A DNA stretch of 50,134 bases from positions 1 through 50,134 of the IMG/VR virus record IMGVR_UViG_3300047469_000109; one strand, given 5' to 3'. The DNA is from a virus. Position 1 is the stretch's first letter. Every line of letters starts with the position of its first letter. This document shows positions 39,617 through 47,293 of the stretch, one piece after another. The position numbers and the translations under genes were made by a program. Under the pieces are notes generated by a model that did not search any database, was not told the origin of the DNA, and saw only the letters and a program-made list of their open reading frames with translations.

Positions 39617-40262
39617 TGAGCACCCCCGCGAGCAGCGTGCCGAATTCATCCGTCGCCTTCCCGTCTCGGTATTCCGCGGGCAACTCAAGGACCGACAGCC
39701 CGAGTTTTGACCCCTTCCGGTACGCGGCGCGGTCGATGATCGTCGGACCCAATTCGAAATCGTCGCTCATCTCTTTGATGACGTCGATCGACTCGTCAAG
39801 TTCCGCTTTGATGTAGTGCGGAACGGCATTCACGAAAGCGATCGCGCGAACCTGCGTCGGCAGCGTCGCCCGCCTCTCGCGGACGATCTGCGCGGTTTGC
39901 GCGAGGCTCCACGTATCGAACTGGCCGATGCGAAGCGGGATCAGGATGATGTCGGCGACGGCCATCGCGACGCGCGTCTCGACGCCAAGGTTCGGCGGGC
40001 AGTCGATGACGATGTGATCGAAATTCGGCTCATCGGCGGCGACAGCATGCCCGTAATTCTGATCGACCCGAACGACGCTCAGGCTGTGCGGCACGCCTGA
40101 ACTCACGCGCACCTGCCCCCATTGATACGCGCTGCTCTGATACGGGTTCGCATCATACAGGCGCACGCTCGCGCCCTGCGATGCGAGCGCACCGGCGACA
40201 TTGGTAGCGGTCATGGTCTTACCCACCCCGCCTTTCTGCATCACGACCGCAATTATGCTCAT
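39609..40262 (-). CDS. parA: ParA-family partition ATPase
   Basis: A 217-residue ATPase of the short (type Ib) ParA class. Deviant Walker A is MQKGGVGKTMTATNVAG; VIDCPPNLGVETR is Walker A'/B region; IPLRIGQFDTWSL follows. No N-terminal HTH, so autoregulation would come from the RHH partner. GGGAGGG precedes ATG 40262. It moves plasmid copies along the nucleoid. Confidence 0.92.
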   Translation of the reverse strand: MSIIAVVMQKGGVGKTMTATNVAGALASQGASVRLYDANPYQSSAYQWGQVRVSSGVPHSLSVVRVDQNYGHAVAADEPNFDHIVIDCPPNLGVETRVAMAVADIILIPLRIGQFDTWSLAQTAQIVRERRATLPTQVRAIAFVNAVPHYIKAELDESIDVIKEMSDDFELGPTIIDRAAYRKGSKLGLSVLELPAEYRDGKATDEFGTLLAGVLNG

Positions 40263-40320
40263 ACACCCTCCCAGGTTGTTGTGCCGGTAGGGTAGCGGAC
40301 GGGCGCGCATACTTCAAGTG

Positions 40321-40398
40321 ATACGTTAAGCCGTATGGACGGCTATACACCCATACGTCAATATGTGCGCATGGCCATCCATACGTATGGCTATATGG
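40321..40398. repeat. Repeat cluster upstream of parA, likely centromere/operator
   Basis: The palindrome CCATACGTATGG (40379-40390), half-sites ATACGT at 40321, CGTATGG at 40332 and CCATACGT at 40351, and GGCTATA at 40341 and 40389. It ends in the last codons of the DUF1353 gene. RHH-type ParBs bind such short repeats. Confidence 0.72.
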
Positions 40399-40783
40399 TC
40401 GTCGGTGCGCCCTTCCAGTGGGAGCCACCCCCGCCCACGCGCACACCCGCCCACAGCAGCGCAGCCCTCCACGCCGGTACGCCCGACGCTACAGCCGCCT
40501 CCCTGAGCACCGCGTCGGCTACATCGCGGGTTACGGGGTGAGCCGTGTACAGGTAATCGTGCACCGCACTCGCGGCGTGCGCACTGTCGCCGCACAGCGC
40601 AAACGCCAGCGCCACGCGCGGCACGCTGGCAAAGTCAGTCTCGAACCCGACCGGCACGACAAACACCCGCCCGGCAACGTCGGAGTCATAGACCAGCGGC
40701 GCGGTCAGGCGCCAGGTGCCGCGCCCGCTGTTCGTCGCGTCGCTGATCAACTCGACTTCGAGCGACGTCAGGAATGCGCTCAT
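40391..40783 (-). CDS. DUF1353 family protein
   Basis: A 130-residue protein. GRVFVVPVGFETDFASVPRV and SAVHDYLYTAHPVTRDVADA and RAALLWAGVRVGGGGSHW are the DUF1353 blocks. It is common near phage lysis or tail genes, without known function. ATG 40783 overlaps the lipoprotein stop. Confidence 0.88.
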   Translation of the reverse strand: MSAFLTSLEVELISDATNSGRGTWRLTAPLVYDSDVAGRVFVVPVGFETDFASVPRVALAFALCGDSAHAASAVHDYLYTAHPVTRDVADAVLREAAVASGVPAWRAALLWAGVRVGGGGSHWKGAPTTI

Positions 40784-41217
40784 TGCGACGCCTTCGCCGC
40801 GGCGACAGCGTTCGTCACAACCTCCTGAACGATCGGCTGCGCAAGTTGCAGCGCGAGCAGCACGGCCGACTGATTCGGAATCGCCGGAACCGCCGACACG
40901 AGCGCGATCAGCGCGGGGAATGCGTCGGCATTGAACGACTGAAGCGCGGTCAGGTCGACGGTTGCAGCGGCGGCGCACGCGGCGCTCACCTTCGGCTTGA
41001 TCGAATCGGCGACGACGCTTTGCTGCGCGGCGGTGAGCAACGCGAGGCCGGAAGCGCTCGACAGAATATCGAGGTCCGCTTGCACGATCGGGCAAACCTG
41101 CTGCGCGAGCTGCGCGGGCGGAATGACGGGAATCGAAACCGGCTTCAGTTGGACGGCGCATGCGGAGAGAACGAGCGCGACGAAGCCCGCCGCGAGCAGC
41201 GTGAGAGTGCGTTTCAT
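40780..41217 (-). CDS. Phage lipoprotein
   Basis: A 145-residue protein with a lipoprotein signal MKRTLTLLAAGFVALVLSAC (lipobox LSAC), a Pro-containing linker and Ala-rich helices. It may be an outer-membrane lysis factor, given nearby endolysin genes, although typical spanin features are not clear. ATG 41217 is used rather than an upstream open frame that lacks a signal. Confidence 0.72.
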   Translation of the reverse strand: MKRTLTLLAAGFVALVLSACAVQLKPVSIPVIPPAQLAQQVCPIVQADLDILSSASGLALLTAAQQSVVADSIKPKVSAACAAAATVDLTALQSFNADAFPALIALVSAVPAIPNQSAVLLALQLAQPIVQEVVTNAVAAAKASQ

Positions 41218-41234
41218 TGGGAATTCCTGAGAGG

Positions 41235-41546
41235 TTAAGCGGAGACGCCGAGCAGCAGACGCGGCCCGACAGAGACTTGAATCGTTCGGCCATCCACGCG
41301 CGCGGTCGTCGTGACGGTTACGGTGACGTTGTATGTCGTGCCAGATGCGCCGCCGCCAAGCCAGAACGTGACGACGCCGCCCGATACGCTCGTCGTCTTT
41401 CCGGTCGGATTGACCGTAATTCCGGCATCGGCCGATACGTCGGCGCTTGAGATGGTTTCGCCGGCTGCGAGCCAGTTCGACCAATCCATTTGATAATCAA
41501 GAACAGCGGCCGACGCCTTCGGCGGCAGCGGAGCAAGCAAAGCCAT
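41235..41546 (-). CDS. Small beta-rich structural protein
   Basis: A 103-residue protein. WSNWLAAGETISSADVSADA and GITVNPTGKTTSVSGGVVTF then TYNVTVTVTTTARVDGRTIQ look like a small Ig-like beta sandwich, common in phage surface proteins. It lies between minor structural genes. Confidence 0.72.
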   Translation of the reverse strand: MALLAPLPPKASAAVLDYQMDWSNWLAAGETISSADVSADAGITVNPTGKTTSVSGGVVTFWLGGGASGTTYNVTVTVTTTARVDGRTIQVSVGPRLLLGVSA

Positions 41547-41561
41547 GCGACACCCCTATAT

Positions 41562-43103
41562 TTAGACTTCAATGCGACGGGTTTCAGCAGGAACGACAAA
41601 GCGCCGGGATTCCGGCGTGACAAGTGCGGCGCGTGAATCGCAAGAAACAGACGGCCGGCGAGAGTCAAAATTGACCGCGGCAATGCGGCGCTCCATCGGA
41701 ACGGCGAAGCGGATCGGATTCGGCGTGCTCGTGTCGATGACGACACCAAGAAAGCGCGCGGTGACGCCCGCAAGCGCGACGGAGAGTTGCGCGGACGGAT
41801 TAGCGAAGGTTGGCGCCGAGAGCGCGCCGGAGACGCCCGCCAGCGCGCCCGAAAGAACGCCTGATGGGTTGGCATAGGTAATGCCAGAGAACCCGCCAGA
41901 AACGCCCGCGAGAGCGGCGGAAATAGCGCCACCGATGCCGAGCGAGCCGGATAGTTGACCGGAGACGCCCGCGAGCGCACCGGATAGCGCGCCGGCCGGC
42001 AGAATCGTCACTACGCCAGCGAGAGAACCGCTTACGCCCGTGAGCGTTGCCGCCATTGCGCCGCCGATGCCGGTGTATGAGCCAGCCGCGAAAGCGCCAG
42101 AGACGCCCGCGAGAGCGCCGGCAACAGAGCCGGAAATCGATTCGCCGCCCGACATCGCGCCAGAAACGCCGACGAACTGCGCGCTGAATGCGCCGGGTAT
42201 CGACTGCGCCGCAGAAAGTGCGCCGCTGACGCCCGCCAACGCACCGCCGAGCGCCGCGCCGACCTGCTCTTGCGCAGAGAACGATCCGGTGACGCCAAGC
42301 AATGCGCCGCCGAGCGAAGCGGAAAGCGATTCAGACGCCGAGACAGCGCCGGCAACACCCGCGAGCGCGCCAGATAGTGAGCCGGAAATCGACTCCGCGC
42401 CGGCGAATGCGCCGGTCACGCCCGCCATCGATCCAGAGAGCGAACCCGAGAGTGACAGCTTGCCGGATAGCGAACCGGTAACGCCCGACATGGTGCCCGT
42501 GAGCGTGCCGGATGCGCCAGAGGAAGCCGACGACAGATACTTGATCGCGTGCAGCATGACGTTATACGACGTGCCTTGCAGCGTCGTCAGCGTCATCTTC
42601 ACAGTGAGCGTCTGCCCCGCCGAGTTAGCGGCCCACGTAATGGTCGTGGCGTAGAACTTCTGGTTTCCGGAGCCGGTCGTGCCGGGAGAGACGGTGTACG
42701 CAGTCGCGCTACCGTCCGACAATGTCGCGGTGAGCGTACATCCGCTCGAATAGGCCGCCCAGTAAAACGTCGCGGTGCGAGAAGTCGTGTCAGCCGGCAG
42801 TACCTCCTGATAGCCCTGCCCGGTCGCTGTCGTGTTGTCGACGTAGATGCCGCCAGCAAGTGCCGTCGCCGATGCCGTCGGCGTGCCGTCCGTCCAGGTG
42901 AACGTCGGGCCGTCTGTGTAGCCCGTCCACGTCACGCCCGATCCGATCAGCGTCGGCAATCCGATCGTCGATCCGCCGCCCGACTTCCGATTGACGGAAG
43001 TCGCAGACTGCGGAAATTGAATCCAGTCGGTTTGCGCCGGCGAAGAGAGGTTGAATGTCTCGGTGCCGGCTAGGACTGTACTTGAGCCGGTGAGAGTACC
43101 CAC
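41562..43103 (-). CDS. Repeat-rich minor structural protein
   Basis: A 513-residue protein from GTG 43103, with AAGGGCGA upstream. Residues 1-200 are a beta-rich domain (TDWIQFPQSATSVNRKSGGG). Residues about 205-450 consist of about eleven units of some 20 residues around G-x-LSGALAGVSGALS. The last 50 residues carry arginine pairs (ERRIAAV, SRRPSV, SRRFVVP, TRRIEV). The unit suggests a repeated beta-turn stack. It is probably a surface or tail-associated fibre. Confidence 0.75.
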   Translation of the reverse strand: MGTLTGSSTVLAGTETFNLSSPAQTDWIQFPQSATSVNRKSGGGSTIGLPTLIGSGVTWTGYTDGPTFTWTDGTPTASATALAGGIYVDNTTATGQGYQEVLPADTTSRTATFYWAAYSSGCTLTATLSDGSATAYTVSPGTTGSGNQKFYATTITWAANSAGQTLTVKMTLTTLQGTSYNVMLHAIKYLSSASSGASGTLTGTMSGVTGSLSGKLSLSGSLSGSMAGVTGAFAGAESISGSLSGALAGVAGAVSASESLSASLGGALLGVTGSFSAQEQVGAALGGALAGVSGALSAAQSIPGAFSAQFVGVSGAMSGGESISGSVAGALAGVSGAFAAGSYTGIGGAMAATLTGVSGSLAGVVTILPAGALSGALAGVSGQLSGSLGIGGAISAALAGVSGGFSGITYANPSGVLSGALAGVSGALSAPTFANPSAQLSVALAGVTARFLGVVIDTSTPNPIRFAVPMERRIAAVNFDSRRPSVSCDSRAALVTPESRRFVVPAETRRIEV

Positions 43104-43112
43104 GCTTCGCCC

Positions 43113-43505
43113 TTATGCGTTGCCTTCGGTGAGTGTTCCCGACGTGATGCTGACCTGCGCACCGCTGACAATCGATACCGTCGACATGACGATTTCAGCG
43201 GGCGCCGATGTGCCAACGTCCATATCGGCGACGAACGTGCCGCCCGAGGTCGTGAGCCGCGCCCATGTCGCCGTTCCGGTTGCGACCGCTGTGCCGGGCG
43301 TCGTCGCGCTGAATGTGAGCGTGCCATTGCTCGATGCGGGCGCGAGCGTCGCGCCGCACGTCACGGTGGCGAGCAGCGTTGTCGCCGTGCCGCCCGTCGC
43401 CGGTCGCGTGCCGCTATAGAACTTGATGAGCGCGTTCGCGCCGGCTTGCGAAGTGATTGCATCGAGGCGAGCATTGCGCGCGGTCGCGGACAAACCAATC
43501 GTCAT
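43113..43505 (-). CDS. Minor structural protein
   Basis: A 130-residue beta-rich protein (MTIGLSATARNARLDAITSQ, later IKFYSGTRPATGGTATTLLA). ATG 43505 has GGAG eight bases upstream. Similar small proteins occur next to head or tail decoration genes. Role inferred. Confidence 0.7.
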   Translation of the reverse strand: MTIGLSATARNARLDAITSQAGANALIKFYSGTRPATGGTATTLLATVTCGATLAPASSNGTLTFSATTPGTAVATGTATWARLTTSGGTFVADMDVGTSAPAEIVMSTVSIVSGAQVSITSGTLTEGNA

Positions 43506-43519
43506 GCGTGACTCCAATG

Positions 43520-43542
43520 AAAAAAGCCCGCGCGCGGCGGGC
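43520..43542 (-). terminator. Leftward terminator after the holin gene
   Basis: GCCCGC/GCGGGC stem, five-base loop, six U on the minus strand. Confidence 0.8.
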
Positions 43543-43565
43543 TATTGATGCGAGAGGGGAGGGGA

Positions 43566-43772
43566 TTACTGCGCGGCGGCTTTCGACTCGGCGCGCGAGA
43601 TGACGTAGTTGTATGCGGCGTGAGCTGCGGAGCCGAGCAAGCCCGTCACAAGAACGGCGACGCTTTCGGGAACCGGCGCATGAAAGAGCGCGGAGAGCGC
43701 CCAACTCACGGCAGGCTCAAGCGTCGCGGCAGAAACGGCGATGCCACCGGTCGGAATGCTGGATTTGTTCAT
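43566..43772 (-). CDS. Holin-like membrane protein
   Basis: A 68-residue protein with two hydrophobic stretches (AATLEPAVSWALSALFHA; ESVAVLVTGLLGSAAHAAYN) and a charged tail (SRAESKAAAQ). Size and site (before endolysin in the leftward lysis block) suggest a holin. The hydrophobicity of the first segment is modest. Confidence 0.65.
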   Translation of the reverse strand: MNKSSIPTGGIAVSAATLEPAVSWALSALFHAPVPESVAVLVTGLLGSAAHAAYNYVISRAESKAAAQ

Positions 43773-44189
43773 TTAGTGCATCTCATCGGGAGAGAAAACG
43801 AAGTCTTTCAGCGCGACGGCCTGCATGATCCACATCGGATACGGGACCATATGGATGCCGTGATTGATGCCGCGGTGGTGCTTGGCGCAGAGGATGCGCA
43901 TGTTGTATTCGGAGTCGACGAAATCGGCCGGCTCTTTGAACGTCGACCAGTCGAAGCCGGGATGCAGCGCGCGCATCTTGTCCCAATCGACGCCCTCGCT
44001 ATCCGCCCATTCGATGTGCCAGTGATGCACCTCGCGCTTTTCCTTCGTGCCGCAGACCCAACAGGGCGTGTCGAGCACATGAACGAGGTGATGCTTGGTT
44101 TTGCGGAACAGTGCCGATTCAGTGCGCGGCGGATGGTCGGGATAGTTGATCGAGAAGTGAATCGTCTCGTTTTGCGTGTGTTCGAGCAT
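43773..44189 (-). CDS. HNH-type nuclease in the lysis cassette
   Basis: A 138-residue protein. TPCWVCGTKEKREVHHWHIE (CxxC and HH) and YNMRILCAKHHRGINHGIHM supply an HNH zinc-finger-like core. Its stop abuts the holin start. It may be another homing endonuclease or a DNA-processing factor of the phage. Confidence 0.75.
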   Translation of the reverse strand: MLEHTQNETIHFSINYPDHPPRTESALFRKTKHHLVHVLDTPCWVCGTKEKREVHHWHIEWADSEGVDWDKMRALHPGFDWSTFKEPADFVDSEYNMRILCAKHHRGINHGIHMVPYPMWIMQAVALKDFVFSPDEMH

Positions 44190-44212
44190 AAAAAAGCCCG
44201 CGCGAGGCGGGC
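44190..44212 (-). terminator. Leftward terminator after the endolysin gene
   Basis: GCCCGC/GCGGGC stem, five-base loop, six U on the minus strand. Confidence 0.8.
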
Positions 44213-44219
44213 GTTTGCG

Positions 44220-44867
44220 TTAGATGCCGAGCGCGGCTTTCGCCTTCGCCCACCTTGCGCGTCGCTGATCGGCGCCGAGCATCGCGGGATTGATGCGCCG
44301 GGTGATGGCGTCGAATTCGCCCGCGTCCGCGAGCGCGTTCAGTCCGTGATTGATCCAGTAAAAGCCCGCGACAAGCGCAGCGGTGTTCGCGTCGCTGCGC
44401 ACAAGGTCGGGATTCGCAACGATGTCGATGCCGATGTCTTTCGCAGCGTCGGCGAAGTTCGCTTTGAACGTCGTTTGCACGAGGCCGGAGCCGCGATAAT
44501 TCCACCCGTCGAAGCTCGCCGCGTTGCCGTTGCCGTACTTGTTCGCGTAGACCATGCTCGCGATCTGCTGCTGCCGCGCGAGCGGAACCGCCTTCTCGTT
44601 CGGTTGCCGGCCGTACTTCACCGCGACCGAATACGTCATCACGCGCGGGAAATTCGCCATGAGCGCGGGAATCTTGTAGTCGAACGATTCGGAAAGTCGA
44701 TCAAGCGAGCCGGATTCATGGCCGATCTGCGCGAGAAAAGCCGCGAGACGTTGCGGCGTGTTGATCGAGTAGAGCGCGCATGCGGCAGTCAGCGGGGCGG
44801 CGAATTTCGCGGCGTTGACCGTCATCGACTGGCAGGCGTTTTCGAGTAGGGCGGGCGTGATGATCAT
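44220..44867 (-). CDS. GH19-type endolysin
   Basis: A 215-residue glycoside hydrolase family 19 endolysin. RLAAFLAQIGHESGSLDRLS has the catalytic E in HES, and YANKYGNGNAASFDGWNYRG then GSGLVQTTFKANF form the active cleft. It cuts peptidoglycan at the end of infection. ATG 44867 overlaps the previous stop. Confidence 0.93.
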   Translation of the reverse strand: MIITPALLENACQSMTVNAAKFAAPLTAACALYSINTPQRLAAFLAQIGHESGSLDRLSESFDYKIPALMANFPRVMTYSVAVKYGRQPNEKAVPLARQQQIASMVYANKYGNGNAASFDGWNYRGSGLVQTTFKANFADAAKDIGIDIVANPDLVRSDANTAALVAGFYWINHGLNALADAGEFDAITRRINPAMLGADQRRARWAKAKAALGI

Positions 44868-45160
44868 TTGTCGGCCTTGCCGTCTAGCTTGTCCTCGATT
44901 CGATCCAACTTCGCAAAGACCGCCTTGAATGTTTCGGTGAGACCTTGCAACGCGCGCTCGAAATTGTTCGCCGTCACGTAGGTTTCGGCGCAATGGAGCT
45001 TGAATTCGGCTAGCGCTTTCTCCGATTTTTCAGCGCGATCCGTCAACGCGGTCGCATTCGACTCGACCTTGGCGTGAAGCGAGCGATACAGCCACCAGAT
45101 GACGACGCCGCAGCCTGTCGCAAAGAGAATCAGCCAGCCATTGATAATGTTGAAATCCAT
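44864..45160 (-). CDS. Membrane-anchored coiled-coil protein of the lysis cassette
   Basis: A 98-residue protein with an N-terminal membrane helix (GWLILFATGCGVVIWWLY) and a long coiled coil (DRAEKSEKALAEFKLHCAET). It could be an i-spanin-like or holin-regulating protein. It is coupled to the endolysin gene (ATGA). Confidence 0.72.
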   Translation of the reverse strand: MDFNIINGWLILFATGCGVVIWWLYRSLHAKVESNATALTDRAEKSEKALAEFKLHCAETYVTANNFERALQGLTETFKAVFAKLDRIEDKLDGKADK

Positions 45161-45172
45161 CGATCGCCCAAA

Positions 45173-45194
45173 GAAAAAGCCGCCCGGAGGCGGC
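45173..45194 (-). terminator. Leftward terminator after the tail-fibre accessory gene
   Basis: GCCGCC/GGCGGC stem, followed on the minus strand by UUUUUC. Confidence 0.75.
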
Positions 45195-45236
45195 TTAGTG
45201 ATTCATCGCACGAATGTGCTAGGATGCGCTCGCGAA

Positions 45237-45803
45237 TCAGTGCCATGAAACGGCATGCACGTCGGCGATCGTTGCAGCAGAACGGGTTTCAGCCTTCAGC
45301 ACTTGAAGCTGATTGAACGCGACATTGCCTTGCGCGAGCATCACGCCATACAAGCCCTTTAAGTCATCTAGCGCGAACGGAACCTGCGTGTTATCGAGTG
45401 CGACCCAATAGAAGCCGGCCGGCGTCGCGCCAGCAAAACCGTACCCGGTTACTGCAATGAGCAGCGTGTTTTGACTCGCGGTATCGGCTTGGAACGTCTG
45501 CGAGATGCCCGCGACCGTCTTGTATGCGACTGCGACCTGAGACGCGGCTTGATACTCGCCGTAAAGCTCGGCAATCTTGGCGGCTTGAGTTGCAGCAAGC
45601 AGATCAGATGCAGACGGATCGCCCGACGAAAACGCGTTGCCGTCGTACAGCATGCCAGGCTGAACGCTCGCGTCGCAGGCGACAAGCTCCGCCACGAAAT
45701 AAGCGGTGAATCGAGATTCGATCGGAATCTCGACGCCCTCATCATCGAGAATCGGCGTGATGACTTCCACCACGCGCCCGTTCGCTACATAGGCATAGTT
45801 CAT
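45237..45803 (-). CDS. Tail fibre accessory / assembly-like protein (DUF4376 style)
   Basis: A 188-residue protein from ATG 45803 (MNYAYVANGRVVEVITPILD). The N-terminal 'YA.V.NG.VVE' and later LLAATQAAKIAELYGEYQAA are typical of proteins that follow phage fibres and are thought to help assembly. The start overlaps the adhesin stop (TAATG). Confidence 0.75.
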   Translation of the reverse strand: MNYAYVANGRVVEVITPILDDEGVEIPIESRFTAYFVAELVACDASVQPGMLYDGNAFSSGDPSASDLLAATQAAKIAELYGEYQAASQVAVAYKTVAGISQTFQADTASQNTLLIAVTGYGFAGATPAGFYWVALDNTQVPFALDDLKGLYGVMLAQGNVAFNQLQVLKAETRSAATIADVHAVSWH

Positions 45804-47179
45804 TACGCGTACTCCTCGATAATCACGCAACCGGCTCCGCCGATTCCACCAGTGGTTCCAGCTTGCGTTGCGTTCACGGCCCCGCCGCCACCACCCGCAC
45901 CCACCGAAGCCGCAGGTTTGCCAATCGTATTTGCCAGGACCGCCGCGCCACCGCCGCCGCCAGTGAGCGGCGAATGGCCGCCTGCGCCTGACAGCGCACC
46001 GTTAGCAAGCGAGGTACAAGCGCCCAAGATGCCCGCATTGCCGCCGGTAGAGACGATTGCCGTAACGCTCCCGCCGAACGTGGGAGCGCCGGACGGGACG
46101 CCGCCCACTTGCAAGTACGGAGGTGCGCTAGCCAAACCGACCGGCCCGCCACCTCCCCCAGACGCCGTAATGAGCGAGCCAAGTGACGATGCGCCGCCGT
46201 TCCCGCCATTTCCGCCAACGCCACCGAATGCACCGGCCGCGCCGACAGTGACCGCTTGCGACGCGCCGATTATTGCAGCGGTGATCTTGCTAACGCCAAG
46301 CGAACCTGAGGCACCTCCTGAACCGGTTGCTGCTTGCCCTGTCGACGTAGTAGCAGCTCCGCCGCCGCCACCACCACCACCCAGAACTTTAGCGATTACG
46401 AAGCTCGCCGAACTCGACGGTACATAAGTCGAGGCGCCGGTCGTCGTCGGCGTGCCGCCGTCGATCGACACGTTTTGCGTGCCGCTAACATTCGTGTACA
46501 CCAGCGTGCGAATCAAGCGCCCGGCCGTCGGCACAGCGGCGATCGCCGTCGCGTTCGCCTGAATTTGCGCGAGCATGCTTGCGGTCAGAAACGGCGCGCC
46601 CGCTACCTTGGCGATGTTGCCCGCTACAACAGTCGAAGCGCCGAACGCGACCGTGATCGTGTAGAGCGCGATTTGTCCAACAGGCGTTGCGGGCGTCAAT
46701 TGCGAGCCGGTCGTCGCGGGCACGCCAGCGGTCAGCGTCAATTGCACCGTGTCTTGACGGAGCGTGTTCTGCGATGCGCCGGTTCCGTTCGGCCCGCTGA
46801 AAGCTTGAGAGGGGTTCGATGCGTTGTAATACGGCAGCACGACCGCGTTCGTATCGGCTTCAAGGAACGCGCCGGAGATCAGATATACGATCGATTGTCC
46901 GGACGTGACCGGCGCGGGCGTCGCGAAGGTCTGCGCCGTCTTGAGAATGCCTTGCTTCTGCGTCACGGTCGAATCAGCCGCGAGCGACGAGTAAGCCGTC
47001 GCGTCGAGCGCCGCTTGCGCATACACCGCGCCCGGCTGCACGATGACGTTCATCGCGGCGGGCGTATTCGGAACGCAGGCGAGGCCGGTGAAAACGGTCG
47101 AAGTGCCGAGCACGTCTTGCGCGAACTGACCGAGCGCGAACATCGCGTTTTTGTTGGTGTTGAGCAGGTCGCTTTCCAA
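45803..47179 (-). CDS. Glycine-rich tail adhesin
   Basis: At least 458 residues from TTG 47179. The N-terminal 270 residues bear fibre-attachment features (SDLLNTNKNAMFALGQFAQD, GAVYAQAALDATAY). The C-terminal 170 residues are built of glycine runs (GGGGGGGG, GGVGGNGGNGG, TGGGGGAAV, GAGGGGGA), the architecture of polyglycine-sandwich receptor-binding tips. An in-frame extension (IIDRVTVYPGAIP) from ATC 47218 matches the usual N-terminus of such proteins, so the true start is probably upstream. Confidence 0.8.
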   Translation of the reverse strand: MESDLLNTNKNAMFALGQFAQDVLGTSTVFTGLACVPNTPAAMNVIVQPGAVYAQAALDATAYSSLAADSTVTQKQGILKTAQTFATPAPVTSGQSIVYLISGAFLEADTNAVVLPYYNASNPSQAFSGPNGTGASQNTLRQDTVQLTLTAGVPATTGSQLTPATPVGQIALYTITVAFGASTVVAGNIAKVAGAPFLTASMLAQIQANATAIAAVPTAGRLIRTLVYTNVSGTQNVSIDGGTPTTTGASTYVPSSSASFVIAKVLGGGGGGGGAATTSTGQAATGSGGASGSLGVSKITAAIIGASQAVTVGAAGAFGGVGGNGGNGGASSLGSLITASGGGGGPVGLASAPPYLQVGGVPSGAPTFGGSVTAIVSTGGNAGILGACTSLANGALSGAGGHSPLTGGGGGAAVLANTIGKPAASVGAGGGGGAVNATQAGTTGGIGGAGCVIIEEYA

Positions 47180-47230
47180 AGGAATTGCGCCTGGATAGAC
47201 TGTTACGCGGTCGATGATGGTTCTCCAATA

Positions 47231-47253
47231 GAAAAAGCCCGCGCGCGGCGGGC
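47231..47253 (-). terminator. Leftward terminator after the large fibre
   Basis: GCCCGC/GCGGGC stem, five-base loop, UUUUU on the minus strand, 40 nt beyond the fibre stop. Confidence 0.8.
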
Positions 47254-47293
47254 TTGGTGATGCGGATGCTATGAAGGCGTGAGCTATTCGAGG

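Noticed and set aside
43545-44849. Long rightward open frame opposite the lysis genes
   Set aside because: It overlaps endolysin, HNH and holin genes and has an arginine-rich composition without domains; a shadow.
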